Below, one piece after another: positions 16,899 through 28,132 of a stretch of 64,000 nucleotides of DNA. The DNA lies in NCBI RefSeq assembly GCF_037094685.1, contig NZ_CP146614.1:5828001-5892000 (forward strand). Direction: 5' to 3'. This DNA comes from Massilia sp. METH4 (GTDB lineage: Bacteria > Pseudomonadota > Gammaproteobacteria > Burkholderiales > Burkholderiaceae_D). The position numbers and the translations under genes are program-made. Position 1 is the first letter of the stretch, and every line of letters starts with the position of its first letter. Below the pieces are notes generated by a model that searched no databases, had not been told where the DNA came from, and worked only from the letters and a program-made list of their open reading frames with translations.

Positions 16899-18230
16899 TT
16901 GAAAAAGAAAGTCCTCCACCCCGCGCGCACCGTCATCCTGGGCTTCGCCCTGGCGATCGCCATCGGCACGCTGCTGCTGATGTTGCCGGTGGCGAGCGCC
17001 ACCGGCGAGCCGGCACCGCCGATGGTGGCGTTCTTCACCGCCGTGTCGGCCGTGTGCGTGACCGGCCTGGTCATCGTCGACACGGGCAGCTACTGGTCCA
17101 CGTTCGGGCAGTCGGCGATCATGGTGCTGTTCCAGCTGGGCGGCTTCGGCATGATGACGGCGGCCACGCTGCTCGGCCTGATGGTCAACCGCTCGCCGCG
17201 CCTGCGCACGCTGCTGGTCACGCAGACCGAAACCCGCTCGCTGTGGGTCGGCGATATCTCCAGCGTGGCCAAGCTGGTGCTGGGCGTGACCGTGTTCTCG
17301 CAACTCGTCATTGCCGCCATCCTCACGCTGCGGCTGCGCTACGGCTACGACATGGCGTGGGGCGACGCCACCTGGAGCGGCTTCTTCCACGCGGTGTCGG
17401 CGTTCAACAATGCCGGCTTCTCGATCCACCCCGACAGTTTCATGCGCTTTGCCGGCGATGCACTGATCCTGCTGCCGGCCATGGTCGCGGCGTTGGTCGG
17501 CGGCATCGGCTTCCCCGTCATCAACGACCTGCGCCACCGCTGCCGCGATCCGCGCCATTGGTCGCTGCACACCAAGCTCACGCTCATCGGCTCGCTGGCC
17601 CTCGTCGTCGGCGGCTGCCTTGCCATCCTGGCGCTGGAGTGGGACAACGCGAAAACCTTCGGCCCGATGACGGTGGCGGACAAGCTGCTGAACGGCCTGT
17701 TCATGTCGGTGGCGTCGCGCACCGTCGGGTTCAATACCGTCGACATCGCCGCGCTCGCGCCGGAAACCTGGGCCCTGCACTACCTGCTGATGTTCATCGG
17801 CGCGGGCAGCGCCGGCACTGCCGGCGGCGTGAAGGTGGGCACGGTGATGATCCTCGTGCTGCTCGTGCTGGCCGAGGCGCGCGGCCATGCCGACACCGAG
17901 GCATTCGGCCGCCGCGTCGGCATTTCCGCCCAGCGGCAGGCCATCACCGTGCTGGTCGTCGGCAGCGCCATCGTGGCGATCGGCACCGTGGCGCTGCTGC
18001 GCGTGTCGCACTTCCCGACCGACCAGGTGATCTTCGAAGTCATCGCCGCCTTCGGCAGCGCCGGCCTGTCCACCGGCATCACGGACGACCTGCCGCCGGC
18101 CGGGCAATTCGTGCTGGCCCTCCTGATGTTCTTCGGGCGGGTCGGCACCATCACGCTTGCGACCTCGCTGATCATCGGCGAGCGGCGCATGCCTTACCGT
18201 TATCCTGAGGAGCATCCAATTGTGGGGTAG
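16899..18230 (+). CDS. ktrB: Potassium uptake channel subunit KtrB (TrkH/KtrB family)
   Basis: A 443-residue inner-membrane protein with four M1-P-M2 repeats. The four selectivity-filter glycines are visible in VCVTGLV, FNNAGFS, SRTVGFN and FGSAGLS. The intramembrane loop region GAGSAGTAGGVKVGT is present. It moves K+ (with Na+) under control of KtrA, whose gene overlaps its 3' end by 11 bp. The start is TTG 16899; an ATG at 16867 is out of frame and closes after 11 codons. No clear ribosome-binding site precedes the TTG, and the upstream palindromes sit about 80 bp away. Start assignment is therefore weak, function strong. Confidence 0.9.
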   Translation: MKKKVLHPARTVILGFALAIAIGTLLLMLPVASATGEPAPPMVAFFTAVSAVCVTGLVIVDTGSYWSTFGQSAIMVLFQLGGFGMMTAATLLGLMVNRSPRLRTLLVTQTETRSLWVGDISSVAKLVLGVTVFSQLVIAAILTLRLRYGYDMAWGDATWSGFFHAVSAFNNAGFSIHPDSFMRFAGDALILLPAMVAALVGGIGFPVINDLRHRCRDPRHWSLHTKLTLIGSLALVVGGCLAILALEWDNAKTFGPMTVADKLLNGLFMSVASRTVGFNTVDIAALAPETWALHYLLMFIGAGSAGTAGGVKVGTVMILVLLVLAEARGHADTEAFGRRVGISAQRQAITVLVVGSAIVAIGTVALLRVSHFPTDQVIFEVIAAFGSAGLSTGITDDLPPAGQFVLALLMFFGRVGTITLATSLIIGERRMPYRYPEEHPIVG

Positions 18231-18930
18231 GATTTTCACCGAGCAGTTCGCGTTTTCGGCCAGCGACAGCGTCATCGTCATCGGCCTGGGGCGCTTCGGC
18301 GGCGCCGTGGCGCAGTCGCTGATGCACCTGGGCCACGACGTGATGGGCGTGGACAAGAAGGAAGACCTGGTGCAGCTGTGGGGCGACCGCCTTACGCATG
18401 CGGTGCAGGCCGATTCGACGAACGAGAACGTGATGCTGCAACTGGGTGTCGCCGATTTTTCGCATGCCATCGTGGCGATCGGGTCCGATCTCGCCGCCAG
18501 CCTGATGACCCTGATGGTGCTGACGGAACTGGGCATCAAGGATATCTGGGTGAAGGCCCTGACGCCCGAGCACGGCCAGATCGCCACCCGGATCGGCGCG
18601 CACCACGTGGTCTATCCCGAGGCGGACATGGGCGAGCGCGTGGCGCACCTGATCACGGGCCGCATGATGGACTTCATCGAGTTCGAGGATGGCTTCGCGA
18701 TCGCCAAGATCCACGCGCCCGCCGAGACGCACCACCTCACGCTGGCCGAATCCCATGTGCGCACCCGCTTCGGCGTCACGATCGTCGGCGTCAAGCGCGC
18801 CAACGAAGACTTCCAGCACGCGCGCCCCGAGACGCGCATCCTGCCCGCCGACCTGCTGATCGTGTCGGGGCCGACGAAGAAGATCGAGCTGTTCGCCGCC
18901 GAGAACAGGGCCAAGGGCAAGAAGGCGTGA
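18220..18930 (+). CDS. ktrA: Potassium uptake regulatory subunit KtrA (RCK protein)
   Basis: A 236-residue cytoplasmic RCK protein. A Rossmann TrkA-N domain (about 15-140) has the nucleotide motif VIGLGRFGGAVA and an acidic strand-2 end (GVDKKED); a TrkA-C domain fills about 145-225. It forms the gating ring under KtrB and binds ATP/ADP or NAD(H). It starts with TTG 18220 after GAGGAG at 18206-18211, overlapping the ktrB stop by 11 bp, so translation is probably coupled. Confidence 0.92.
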   Translation: MWGRIFTEQFAFSASDSVIVIGLGRFGGAVAQSLMHLGHDVMGVDKKEDLVQLWGDRLTHAVQADSTNENVMLQLGVADFSHAIVAIGSDLAASLMTLMVLTELGIKDIWVKALTPEHGQIATRIGAHHVVYPEADMGERVAHLITGRMMDFIEFEDGFAIAKIHAPAETHHLTLAESHVRTRFGVTIVGVKRANEDFQHARPETRILPADLLIVSGPTKKIELFAAENRAKGKKA

Positions 18931-18983
18931 ATGCCGGGCGGCGCGCTGCTGCCCGGCCCTGCCCGGCCCCGCCCGGCTCCCCG

Positions 18984-20846
18984 CTACTTGTCCGCCGCGG
19001 CCGTCCGCTCGCCGGCCGGCGGTGCCGTGTTGGGCAAGGCGAACACCGTCAGCACGCCGCCCAGCTCCGTGTACTTGGCCAGGTCCTTGTAGCCGCCGGC
19101 CGCGCCCAGGCCGTCCGTGCTCTTCGTCAGCCCGGCCGCCAGGCCGATGCCGGCCCAGCCGCCGATGCCCGACAACACGCCCACGTACTGCCGGCCCTTG
19201 TTTTCCCACGTGTTGATGTTGCCGATGATGCCGGACGGGGTCTTGAACTTCCAGAGTTCCTTGCCGTTGTGGTCGATGGCCTTCAGGTAACCCTCCAGCG
19301 TGCCGTAGAACACCACGTCGCCCGCGGTCGCCAGGGCGCCGCTCCACACCGAGAATTTTTCCGGGATCGACCAGACGATCTTGCCCGTGCCGGCATCCCA
19401 GGCGATGAAGTTGCCCAGGCCGCCATGGCTGTTCGGCGCCGGATACATTTCCAGCGTCGCGCCGACATACGGCTGGCCGGCCGTGTACTCGACCTTGAAC
19501 GGTTCATAATCCATGCACACGTGGTTGGTGGGCACATAGAACAGGCCCGTCTTGGGCGAATAGGTGGCCGGCTGCTGGTCCTTCGAGCCCAGCGCGGCCG
19601 GGCACACGCCCTTCGTGTTGAAGTCCTCGCCGTTCTTGCTGGTGCTGTATTTCGCCACCACTTGCGGTCGCCCCGTCTTCATGTCCACGTGGGTGGCCCA
19701 GTTGACGGCCGGGTCGAATTTCTCGGCCAGCAGCAGCTCGCCGGTCACGCGATCCATCGTGTAGCCGAAGCCATTGCGGTCCAGGTGCACGAGGGCCTTG
19801 CGCATCTTGCCCTTCACCTTGATGTCGGCCAGGATCATCTCGTTCACGCCGTCGTAGTCCCATTCGTCGTGCGGCGTCATCTGGAACGCCCACTTCGCCA
19901 CGCCCGTGTCGAGGTCGCGCGCGAAGATCGTCATCGACCATTTGTTGTCGCCGGGGCGCTGGCTGGGGTTCCACGTGCTCGGGTTGCCGGTGCCGTAGTA
20001 CACGAGGTTCAGTTCCGGATCGTAGCTGTACCAGCCCCACGTGGTGCCGCCGCCCAGCTTCCACTGGTCGCCCTTCCAGCTCTTGAGCGACGAGTCCTTG
20101 CCGACCGGGCGCATCTTGCCGTCGGCCCACGCCATCGTCTTCGCCGGATCGATCAGCATTTCATTGTCCGGGCCGGTGCTGTAGGCCTTCCACACTTCCT
20201 TGCCGGTCTCGAGGTCGTAGGCGGTGATACGGCCGCGCACGCCGAATTCGCCGCCGGAGACGCCCGTCAGCACCTTGTCCTTGAACACGTGCGGCGTATT
20301 GGTCGTCGTCTCGCCCTTCTTCGGGTCGCCCGTCTTGACCTTCCAGATTTCCTGGCCCGTCTTCGCGTCGAGCGCCACCAGCGTGGTGTCGGCCTGCTGC
20401 AGGAAGATCTTGCCGTTCGCATAGGCCACGCCGCGGTTGACGACGTCGCAGCACATCACGGGAATCACGGCCGGGTCCTGCTTGGGCTCGTACTTCCACT
20501 TGATGCTCTGGTCTTCCAGCGACAGCGCGTAGACCTTGTTCGGGAACGGGCTGTGCACGTACAGGGTGTCGCCGATGACGAGCGGCCCGCCCTCGTGGCC
20601 GCGCAGCACGCCGGTCGAGAAGGTCCATGCCACGGTCAGCTGGTTGGCATTGCCGGCGTTGATCTGTTTCAGTTCGCTGTAGCGGTGGTTCGCCAGGTTA
20701 CCGGCCTGCATGGCCCAGTTCTTCGGGTCCTTGGTCAGCTGTTCGACATCGGAAGCGGCTTGCGCGATCAGCGGCAGGGCGGCCAGTGCCAGGCACGGCA
20801 ACCAGCGGCGCGCGCCGCGGTGGGTGACACTCTCATACAGGTACAT
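18984..20846 (-). CDS. xoxF: Lanthanide-dependent PQQ methanol dehydrogenase XoxF
   Basis: A 620-residue periplasmic quinoprotein that oxidises methanol (and often formaldehyde) with PQQ. A signal peptide ends near A30. The eight-bladed propeller motifs, vicinal disulfide C132-C133 ([12 protein letters not shown]), E200 and N288 of the metal site, and catalytic D330 are present. D332 in [10 protein letters not shown] is the extra aspartate that coordinates a lanthanide; calcium-type MxaF has Ala there. The sequence resembles the XoxF5 clade. AAGGAG lies 7 bases before ATG 20846, and a sigma-54 type promoter is at 20938-20952. PQQ synthesis genes are not in the window. Electrons should go to the XoxG cytochrome at 27689-28105. 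Confidence 0.95.
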   Translation of the reverse strand: MYLYESVTHRGARRWLPCLALAALPLIAQAASDVEQLTKDPKNWAMQAGNLANHRYSELKQINAGNANQLTVAWTFSTGVLRGHEGGPLVIGDTLYVHSPFPNKVYALSLEDQSIKWKYEPKQDPAVIPVMCCDVVNRGVAYANGKIFLQQADTTLVALDAKTGQEIWKVKTGDPKKGETTTNTPHVFKDKVLTGVSGGEFGVRGRITAYDLETGKEVWKAYSTGPDNEMLIDPAKTMAWADGKMRPVGKDSSLKSWKGDQWKLGGGTTWGWYSYDPELNLVYYGTGNPSTWNPSQRPGDNKWSMTIFARDLDTGVAKWAFQMTPHDEWDYDGVNEMILADIKVKGKMRKALVHLDRNGFGYTMDRVTGELLLAEKFDPAVNWATHVDMKTGRPQVVAKYSTSKNGEDFNTKGVCPAALGSKDQQPATYSPKTGLFYVPTNHVCMDYEPFKVEYTAGQPYVGATLEMYPAPNSHGGLGNFIAWDAGTGKIVWSIPEKFSVWSGALATAGDVVFYGTLEGYLKAIDHNGKELWKFKTPSGIIGNINTWENKGRQYVGVLSGIGGWAGIGLAAGLTKSTDGLGAAGGYKDLAKYTELGGVLTVFALPNTAPPAGERTAAADK

Positions 20847-20937
20847 GTCGGTCTCCTTGTTGTGTGGCCGGGCGCGGCCGCAGGTGGCTGCATTTGGCCG
20901 GCGCCGGCAATGACGGTCATTGCACCGGAGGCAAACT

Positions 20938-20952
20938 GCATGGACCGTGCCA
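20938..20952 (-). promoter_or_regulatory. Sigma-54 (-24/-12) promoter of xoxF
   Basis: On the minus strand the sequence is TGGCACG-GTCC-ATGC. It has the invariant GG and GC with the correct 10 bases between them, and one mismatch to TGGCACG-N4-TTGC. The predicted start is near 20926, giving an 80-nt leader before ATG 20846. The divergent gene encodes a sigma-54 activator. Confidence 0.7.
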
Positions 20953-21098
20953 GGGCCGCCCCCGTGGCGTGCAAGGACGCAACCGACAGTTGATGTTCAA
21001 CTCCCGGTACAGCCGCGCGTGGCCGCTGTGCCGCTTCCGTGGCAATCGCACCGAAAAATGTCGCATGCTTGCCGCACCCCATATTTTTTTACCAATTG

Positions 21099-21130
21099 TG
21101 TTGTTCAGCAGCGTACTATCTGGAACAACA
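21099..21130. promoter_or_regulatory. Inverted repeat, candidate upstream activator site
   Basis: A perfect 8-bp inverted repeat TGTTGTTC-N16-GAACAACA in an AT-rich stretch, about 160 bp upstream of the xoxF -24 element and about 70 bp before the activator gene. Position, symmetry and distance suit a dimer site for the sigma-54 activator encoded next to it. Confidence 0.5.
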
Positions 21131-21201
21131 TGCACCGCGTGTTCACGATAAGCCGCGGCAGGATGGCCGGCCAGGCCACCACCAGCGGCGGAGGAGACAG
21201 A

Positions 21202-23238
<2,037 letters not shown>

Positions 23239-23283
23239 ACGTCCGCCGTGTGAGCGCTATCCGACTTCACTGAAAGGAACGTT

Positions 23284-24243
23284 ATGACGCCGCTGCAACG
23301 CCGTCTCCTGCTGTCCGCCATCGCCGCCGTTCTCCTCACCTCGGCCCTGGTGGCCGAAGCCGCGCCGTTCGCCTACGTCCCCAACGAAGGGTCGGGCACC
23401 ATTTCCGTGATCGATACGGCCACTGACCAAGTGGTTGCCGAGATGCCTGGCGGCGGCAAGCCGCGCGGACTGGCCGTCAGCGGCGATGCGCGCTGGCTGT
23501 ACGTCAGCGACCAGCCGGACAGCAGCCTGCGGATCGTCGACCTGGAACGCCGCGCGCCGGCCGGCTCGGTGGCGCTGGGCAAGTCGCCCGAAGGGGTGGC
23601 CCTGTCGCCGGACGGCCGCTGGGTGGTCGCGGCCGTCGAGGAAAATCACGAGATCGTCGTCGTCGACACGCGCAGCAAGCAGCGCGCCTTTGCCATTCCG
23701 GTAAAGGGCGAGAATCCCGAACATGCCGTGTTCAGTCCGGACGGCAGGCAGCTCTTCGTGAGCGCCGAGAACGGCGACGCGGTGGACATCATCGACATGG
23801 CCGCGCGCAAGCAGGTCGCCCAGGTAAAAGTGGGCGCCCGGCCGCGCGGCATCGGCTTCCTGCCCGACGGCAGCCGCGCCTATGTCGCGGCCGAGAATGC
23901 CAACGAAGTCTTCGTCATCGACACGGCCAGGCACGCCACCGTCGCGCGCATCCCGGCGGGATTGCGCGCCAACGGCGTGGCCGTGCACCCGGACGGCAGC
24001 CGGGTCTACGTGTCCAATGGCGGCGCGGCCAGCGTGTCGGTCATCGACACGAAGACCAATACGGTCGTGGCGACCGTGCCGGTCGGCCAGCGCCCGTGGA
24101 ACATGGCGCTGACGCCGGACGGCGCCAAGCTGTACGTGGCCAACGGCCGCTCGGGCACCGTGTCCGTGATCGACACGGCGCGCAACGAGAAGCTGCGCGA
24201 TATCACCGTCGGCAAGCTGCCGTGGGGCGTGGTGGTGCGCTGA
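23284..24243 (+). CDS. Periplasmic YVTN beta-propeller protein, PQQ-catabolism associated
   Basis: A 319-residue secreted protein with an N-terminal signal peptide (cleavage near AEA-APF) and about seven repeats of the type SVIDTATDQVVAEMP-GGKPRGLAVS-DARWLYVS. This matches the beta-propeller family found beside quinoprotein alcohol dehydrogenases. It may be a scaffold or assembly factor; no catalytic residues are evident. AAAGGAA precedes ATG 23284. It follows the activator gene by 45 bp, possibly in the same transcript. Confidence 0.85.
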   Translation: MTPLQRRLLLSAIAAVLLTSALVAEAAPFAYVPNEGSGTISVIDTATDQVVAEMPGGGKPRGLAVSGDARWLYVSDQPDSSLRIVDLERRAPAGSVALGKSPEGVALSPDGRWVVAAVEENHEIVVVDTRSKQRAFAIPVKGENPEHAVFSPDGRQLFVSAENGDAVDIIDMAARKQVAQVKVGARPRGIGFLPDGSRAYVAAENANEVFVIDTARHATVARIPAGLRANGVAVHPDGSRVYVSNGGAASVSVIDTKTNTVVATVPVGQRPWNMALTPDGAKLYVANGRSGTVSVIDTARNEKLRDITVGKLPWGVVVR

Positions 24244-24352
24244 CTGCCGGTTTAGCATAGCGGCAAGGCGCCGTCCCGCATGGTGCACAAGCGCAGCCGG
24301 GCCGTCTCGTCCTCCTGCACTTGTCCTTCCAATCATCTTTGCCGATACCGCT

Positions 24353-25321
24353 ATGACCTCGCAGGAACCACAGAAAAGTCCTTATTCCCCGTGGGAAGAT
24401 ACGCTCATCATTGCGGTACGCGACATGCAATGGCAGCTGCTGCAGGAAAGGCAAAAGCAGGCAGGAAGCGCCAGCCCTGCGATGTCGCTTCCCCCACCCT
24501 TGCTCAAATTCGACGACATTGCCGAAACCCGGACGGGGGATGCGCTGACATCCCATGAGGACCGGTTTTTTCTGTTCGAGTTCAAGCGTGACTTAGGGGC
24601 GGCTATCAAGGACAGAACTAAACCGATGTGGGCCTTCATCGAAGAATTCGATTATGCCAATACCGAACATCAGAGTTTCTTGACCCTGTCGCGACGCTGC
24701 CACCGATTCTTGTATGCGAACATGGATCGCGCCGAGCAGGCGCAAGCTCGCACTCTAACGATGGAATCCCTGCCTTACTACGATATCGTCAAGCATGTTC
24801 AGTTTTGCAACGAATGGCAGGGGTTGGTGACCAAGGACGGAGAGTTGACCAAGCTCGTCAATGAGCTGGATTCATCCGCCCCCGGCTATAAGGCAAGGTT
24901 GGCGGAATATGAGGCGGACCGGGACTGTTTGGAGAAGAAAAAATCCGCAGCGAAGAACGCGGCGAAGAATGCAGTAGAGCAACACAAGACTTACTTTCAG
25001 GACGCTTTTCCTTTCTCCCGCGTGGGCACCTCATTGCGTGCAGTGTGGACGACCAGCGACCAAGGCGCTTCCTTTGTCGAGATATGTGCGTACATCCAAG
25101 TCCTGAACAATGCCGTCGGCACTGGAGACGATGCCCCCGTCAAATGCGCCATCGCCACGGCGCAAGGCCTGATATTGCCAATCGCGAGTTTGCGCGGCCT
25201 GTTCAAAGATTACTCGACATTTCTTGGAGCTAGGCAGCAGAGAGGTGACGACGAGTTCGGTGAGCTGGTAGCGTTGACAAAAAAACTGGCGGGGGCAGTG
25301 GCCAAACGCTTTCGAAGGTAG
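24353..25321 (+). CDS. Orphan protein with possible PD-(D/E)XK nuclease motif
   Basis: A 322-residue soluble protein I do not recognise. Its coding DNA is clearly less GC-rich (mid-50s percent by eye) and uses codons rare in its neighbours, suggesting acquisition. Near the N-terminus, a helix with W14-E15-D16 is followed by GDAL (61-64) and a hydrophobic strand FFLFEFKRD (72-80). The spacing of an acidic residue to E76-x-K78 resembles a PD-(D/E)XK nuclease core. Residues about 185-215 are Lys/Ala-rich and probably coiled coil. It sits between the beta-propeller gene and the opposing frmA-xoxGJ operon, with no partner gene. It could be an isolated defence-type gene. Confidence 0.6.
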   Translation: MTSQEPQKSPYSPWEDTLIIAVRDMQWQLLQERQKQAGSASPAMSLPPPLLKFDDIAETRTGDALTSHEDRFFLFEFKRDLGAAIKDRTKPMWAFIEEFDYANTEHQSFLTLSRRCHRFLYANMDRAEQAQARTLTMESLPYYDIVKHVQFCNEWQGLVTKDGELTKLVNELDSSAPGYKARLAEYEADRDCLEKKKSAAKNAAKNAVEQHKTYFQDAFPFSRVGTSLRAVWTTSDQGASFVEICAYIQVLNNAVGTGDDAPVKCAIATAQGLILPIASLRGLFKDYSTFLGARQQRGDDEFGELVALTKKLAGAVAKRFRR

Positions 25322-25432
25322 GGCCATGCCGGGCCAGCGGACAGTGCCACAGCGCCTGACTGGTCTACCTCGCGGCAACCAGTCCACGAACCTGTTCCTG
25401 AGCCTCTTTGGGCAAGTTGGAAGGCCCGGCCG

Positions 25433-25768
25433 CTACAGCCCGTCTACGGCGTCCAGCACCCGGGCCGAGTACACGACCGCGGCGCCGGCATTCATCGCGA
25501 TCGCCACGCTCAGCGCCTCGGCGATTTCCTCGCGCGTGGCGCCGGCTTCGAGCGCGGCCTTCGCATGCACGGTAATGCAGCCGTCGCAGCGGGTGGTCAC
25601 CGCGACCGCCAGCGCGATCAGTTCATGGGTCTTCGGTTCGAGCTTGCCGGTGGTGGCGGCGGCGCCGTCGAGCGTTTGCCAGCCGCGGATCGCGTCGGGG
25701 CTCAGCTTTGCGAGATCTCCCACGCGCCCCACGAGCGCGCTGCGATAGGCATTCCAGTCCTGGATCAT
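25433..25768 (-). CDS. Carboxymuconolactone decarboxylase (AhpD-like) family protein
   Basis: A 111-residue CMD-fold protein with the AhpD-type redox site CDGCITVHAKAALEAGAT (CxxC followed by the conserved His). Such proteins are thiol-disulfide active peroxidases or decarboxylases. It is the last gene of the frmA-gfa-xoxG-xoxJ operon, 58 bp after the ATP-grasp gene. Small CMD proteins often accompany alcohol-dehydrogenase loci, where they may handle reactive by-products. Its substrate is not established. Confidence 0.85.
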   Translation of the reverse strand: MIQDWNAYRSALVGRVGDLAKLSPDAIRGWQTLDGAAATTGKLEPKTHELIALAVAVTTRCDGCITVHAKAALEAGATREEIAEALSVAIAMNAGAAVVYSARVLDAVDGL

Positions 25769-25826
25769 TGTCTTACCTCCTTGGTGAAGTCACCGCCGGG
25801 ATGGCGATGACAAGATAATTCCCCGG

Positions 25827-26798
25827 CTACCTGGGCCCGAACGCCGCCACGTCCACCCTGGCCGGGGTGCGCGGCGCCGGCGCGCCGGGCAAGGCGCCCT
25901 GCAACAGCGCCAGCACCGCTTCGGCCGGGTTCACTCCCGTCGACGTGCGCAGGCCTGCATAGGAAATCGTCAGCCGCGGATGTACGCCCAGCAGCACGGG
26001 CCCCTCGGCGGCAAGGATGAAATCCACGGCGGCATACCCCCACAGGCCCGGCAGCGCGGCGGCCACGGCCTGGCCCAGCGGTTCCAGCCGCTGCGCCAGG
26101 TCGGCCAGCCCGTTGACGGTCGCGCCGAGGCATCGGAACCGGTTGTCTTCCACGGCCATGCGCTGCTCGTTGCAGGCCAGCAGGCGCGCCCTGCCGTCGC
26201 GGCACAGCAGCGAGAGGCTGCCGACGCGGCCGGCGACGAACGGCTGCAGCACGAGGCCCGAACCATGCTGCGCGGCGGCCCAGGCTTGTGCCGCCGCGCT
26301 GTCCTGGAACAGCCGGGTGCCATGGCTGCCGGCGCCATCGTCGGGCTTCACCACCCAGGCGCCGGGGCCGGCAGGCAAGACATCCCCGGCGCCGAACGTG
26401 GCGACGGTGGGCAGCGCGGCACGCGCCAGGGCGGCGCAGGTCTTCGTCTTGCTCGCGGCGACCTGCACGGCATCCGGGGCGCTGCCCAGCAGGATGCGAC
26501 CGTGGCGCAGGACTTCGCGCGACAGCCATTCGAGCGTGCCGCCGCCCACCGGCGCCAGCGGCCACACGGCGTCGGCGGCATGCACGCAGGCGCCGAAGCG
26601 AATATGGAACGGCTGGCGTGTCTCACCCGCCACGGCCCCGTCGAGGGTGAGCAATTCCACTCCGGGCAGCAGGCGCAGGTCGGCGCATAGCGCGCGCAGC
26701 ATCAGCGCATCGTCCTGGCGCCGGGCGGCCGGCGGCCGCGCACCACTGGCGCGCCCGGTCCCGCCATGGTCGAATGCGAAGACTTTCAGCATGTCCAT
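25827..26798 (-). CDS. ATP-grasp ligase, MfnD-like, in xox operon
   Basis: A 323-residue ATP-grasp protein. The N-terminal third is variable, the central lid region has the ATP-binding Lys in WVVKPDDGAGSHGT, and the C-terminal part has GYAAVDFILAAEGPVLLGVHPRL and ISYAGL. The HPRLTISYAG stretch resembles the NPRLTTSY block of ATP-grasp enzymes from methanofuran-type cofactor loci (tyramine-glutamate ligase MfnD and relatives). There are no tetrahydromethanopterin genes in the window, so the product may be a different peptide-like cofactor. It lies between xoxJ and the CMD gene. ATG 26798 follows GGAGG. Confidence 0.75.
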   Translation of the reverse strand: MDMLKVFAFDHGGTGRASGARPPAARRQDDALMLRALCADLRLLPGVELLTLDGAVAGETRQPFHIRFGACVHAADAVWPLAPVGGGTLEWLSREVLRHGRILLGSAPDAVQVAASKTKTCAALARAALPTVATFGAGDVLPAGPGAWVVKPDDGAGSHGTRLFQDSAAAQAWAAAQHGSGLVLQPFVAGRVGSLSLLCRDGRARLLACNEQRMAVEDNRFRCLGATVNGLADLAQRLEPLGQAVAAALPGLWGYAAVDFILAAEGPVLLGVHPRLTISYAGLRTSTGVNPAEAVLALLQGALPGAPAPRTPARVDVAAFGPR

Positions 26799-26831
26799 CG
26801 CCCGCCTCCGTAGCCCGCTGCCCGGCGCGCA

Positions 26832-27692
26832 TCACCGCGCCGGGCCCGTACCGGCAAGCCGGCCCTGTTCATCCACCAGCGGCACGCCGTACTCGCGCAG
26901 GATGGCGTCGATGCGGGGCCGGTTGCGTGCGATCAGCGCGTCGATCTTCTCCTTCAGTTCTCGGTCGCCGAAACGCACCGCCATGGCGATCTCGAAGTCG
27001 AGGCGCACCCCCGGCTGCGAGGCCAGCGGCATGGCCACGATGCGGTGGTCCGGCGCCCGGCTGGCGAAGTAACCGGCGATCGGTCCCCAGACGAAGGCGA
27101 TGTCGATGGCGCCACGCGCCAGGTCGCGCTCGACGATCTGGCCGGGATACTCTTCCGCATCGCCCGATTGCGCCTGGTAGGAGACGATCTGCCCCATCAG
27201 GCCATGCGCGAGCAGCCAGTCCGCCACCGGCGAGCCGCCGAACACGCCCAGCTTCAGGCGCGCGCGCTGCTGCGCCGGCAGCGCCAGCAGGTCGTCCAGC
27301 GTGCGCACCCCGTCGAGGCCGCTGCCCCTGACGTACGCCATCGCGTACGTCGAGTGATAGTACGGCTGGGTGGTGGCGCCCAGGTCGAACCCCTTCGCCA
27401 CGCCCGTGATCAGGTCGCACTTGTAGCGGTCGGTGCCCGGTTCCTTCGCGCGCAGCGTATTGCGCACGAAGCCCATGCGCTGCGGGAACCAGGTGTAGGC
27501 GATGTCCCAGCCCAGTTCCTGGGCGAACAGCGCGGCGATGCGGTTCTCGAAGCCATCCAGGTCGCGGCGCGAGAACGGCAGGTTGTTCGGGTCCTGGCAC
27601 ACGCGCAGCACGGGCCGCGCGCCGCTCTCTTCGGCCTGGACCGGCGCCGCGAGTGCCAGCACGGCGGCCCCCAGCAGCACCGCGGCCTTCAT
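26832..27692 (-). CDS. xoxJ: XoxJ, quinoprotein-associated periplasmic binding protein
   Basis: A 286-residue secreted protein of the family 3 solute-binding fold. The signal peptide ends near VQA-EES. It opens with LRVCQDPNNLPFSRRDLDGFENRIAAL in segments that mark the quinoprotein-dehydrogenase-associated MxaJ/XoxJ group. These proteins are thought to help mature or activate the methanol dehydrogenase rather than serve a transporter. AGGAGG stands 8 bases before ATG 27692, and that ATG overlaps the xoxG stop as ATGA, so the two are translationally coupled. Confidence 0.9.
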   Translation of the reverse strand: MKAAVLLGAAVLALAAPVQAEESGARPVLRVCQDPNNLPFSRRDLDGFENRIAALFAQELGWDIAYTWFPQRMGFVRNTLRAKEPGTDRYKCDLITGVAKGFDLGATTQPYYHSTYAMAYVRGSGLDGVRTLDDLLALPAQQRARLKLGVFGGSPVADWLLAHGLMGQIVSYQAQSGDAEEYPGQIVERDLARGAIDIAFVWGPIAGYFASRAPDHRIVAMPLASQPGVRLDFEIAMAVRFGDRELKEKIDALIARNRPRIDAILREYGVPLVDEQGRLAGTGPAR

Positions 27693-28105
27693 TTGCCTGC
27701 CTCCTGGAGCTTACCGGGCGCAATGGCCCCGTCGGCGCGGCCCTTCAGGTAGGCGTACAGGTTGTCGATATTGTCGACGACCATCTTGCTGCCGTCGAAG
27801 TTCGGCATGCCCTTGTCGATGCGGCCATGCAGCACCACGTTCTTGAACTCGTCCTTGGACAGCGCCTTCAGGCTGCTGGTCAGCGCCGGGCCGACCGCCC
27901 CTTCCTGCTGGGCGCCATGGCAGCGCTCGCACGCCAGCGCGCGCCACGTGCGCCAGCCGCTCAGGGTGCCGGCGTCGACCTTGTTGCCTTCCACCACCTG
28001 GTAGGGGGTGGCGTCGGCCAGCGCGGCCGGGCCGACCATGCACAGCGCCAGGGCGGCGCAGCGCGCGGCGGAAATACTGAAACGAAGGAAATTCGGTTTG
28101 CTCAC
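27689..28105 (-). CDS. xoxG: XoxG, c-type cytochrome electron acceptor of XoxF
   Basis: A 138-residue periplasmic monohaem cytochrome. A signal peptide ends near ALA-DAT; the haem site is C59-E-R-C62-H63, and the distal Met is probably in DKGMPNF. The size and context match XoxG, which takes electrons from XoxF. It overlaps xoxJ by 4 bp and follows the small Cys-rich protein gene by 27 bp. Confidence 0.9.
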   Translation of the reverse strand: MSKPNFLRFSISAARCAALALCMVGPAALADATPYQVVEGNKVDAGTLSGWRTWRALACERCHGAQQEGAVGPALTSSLKALSKDEFKNVVLHGRIDKGMPNFDGSKMVVDNIDNLYAYLKGRADGAIAPGKLQEAGK

Positions 28106-28132
28106 ATCGCACTCCTGTTGGTCAATGCCGCG

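Noticed and set aside
18378-20993. A long plus-strand frame overlapping ktrA and opposing xoxF
   Set aside because: The translation shows no family features, while ktrA and xoxF are certain by motif and start signals.
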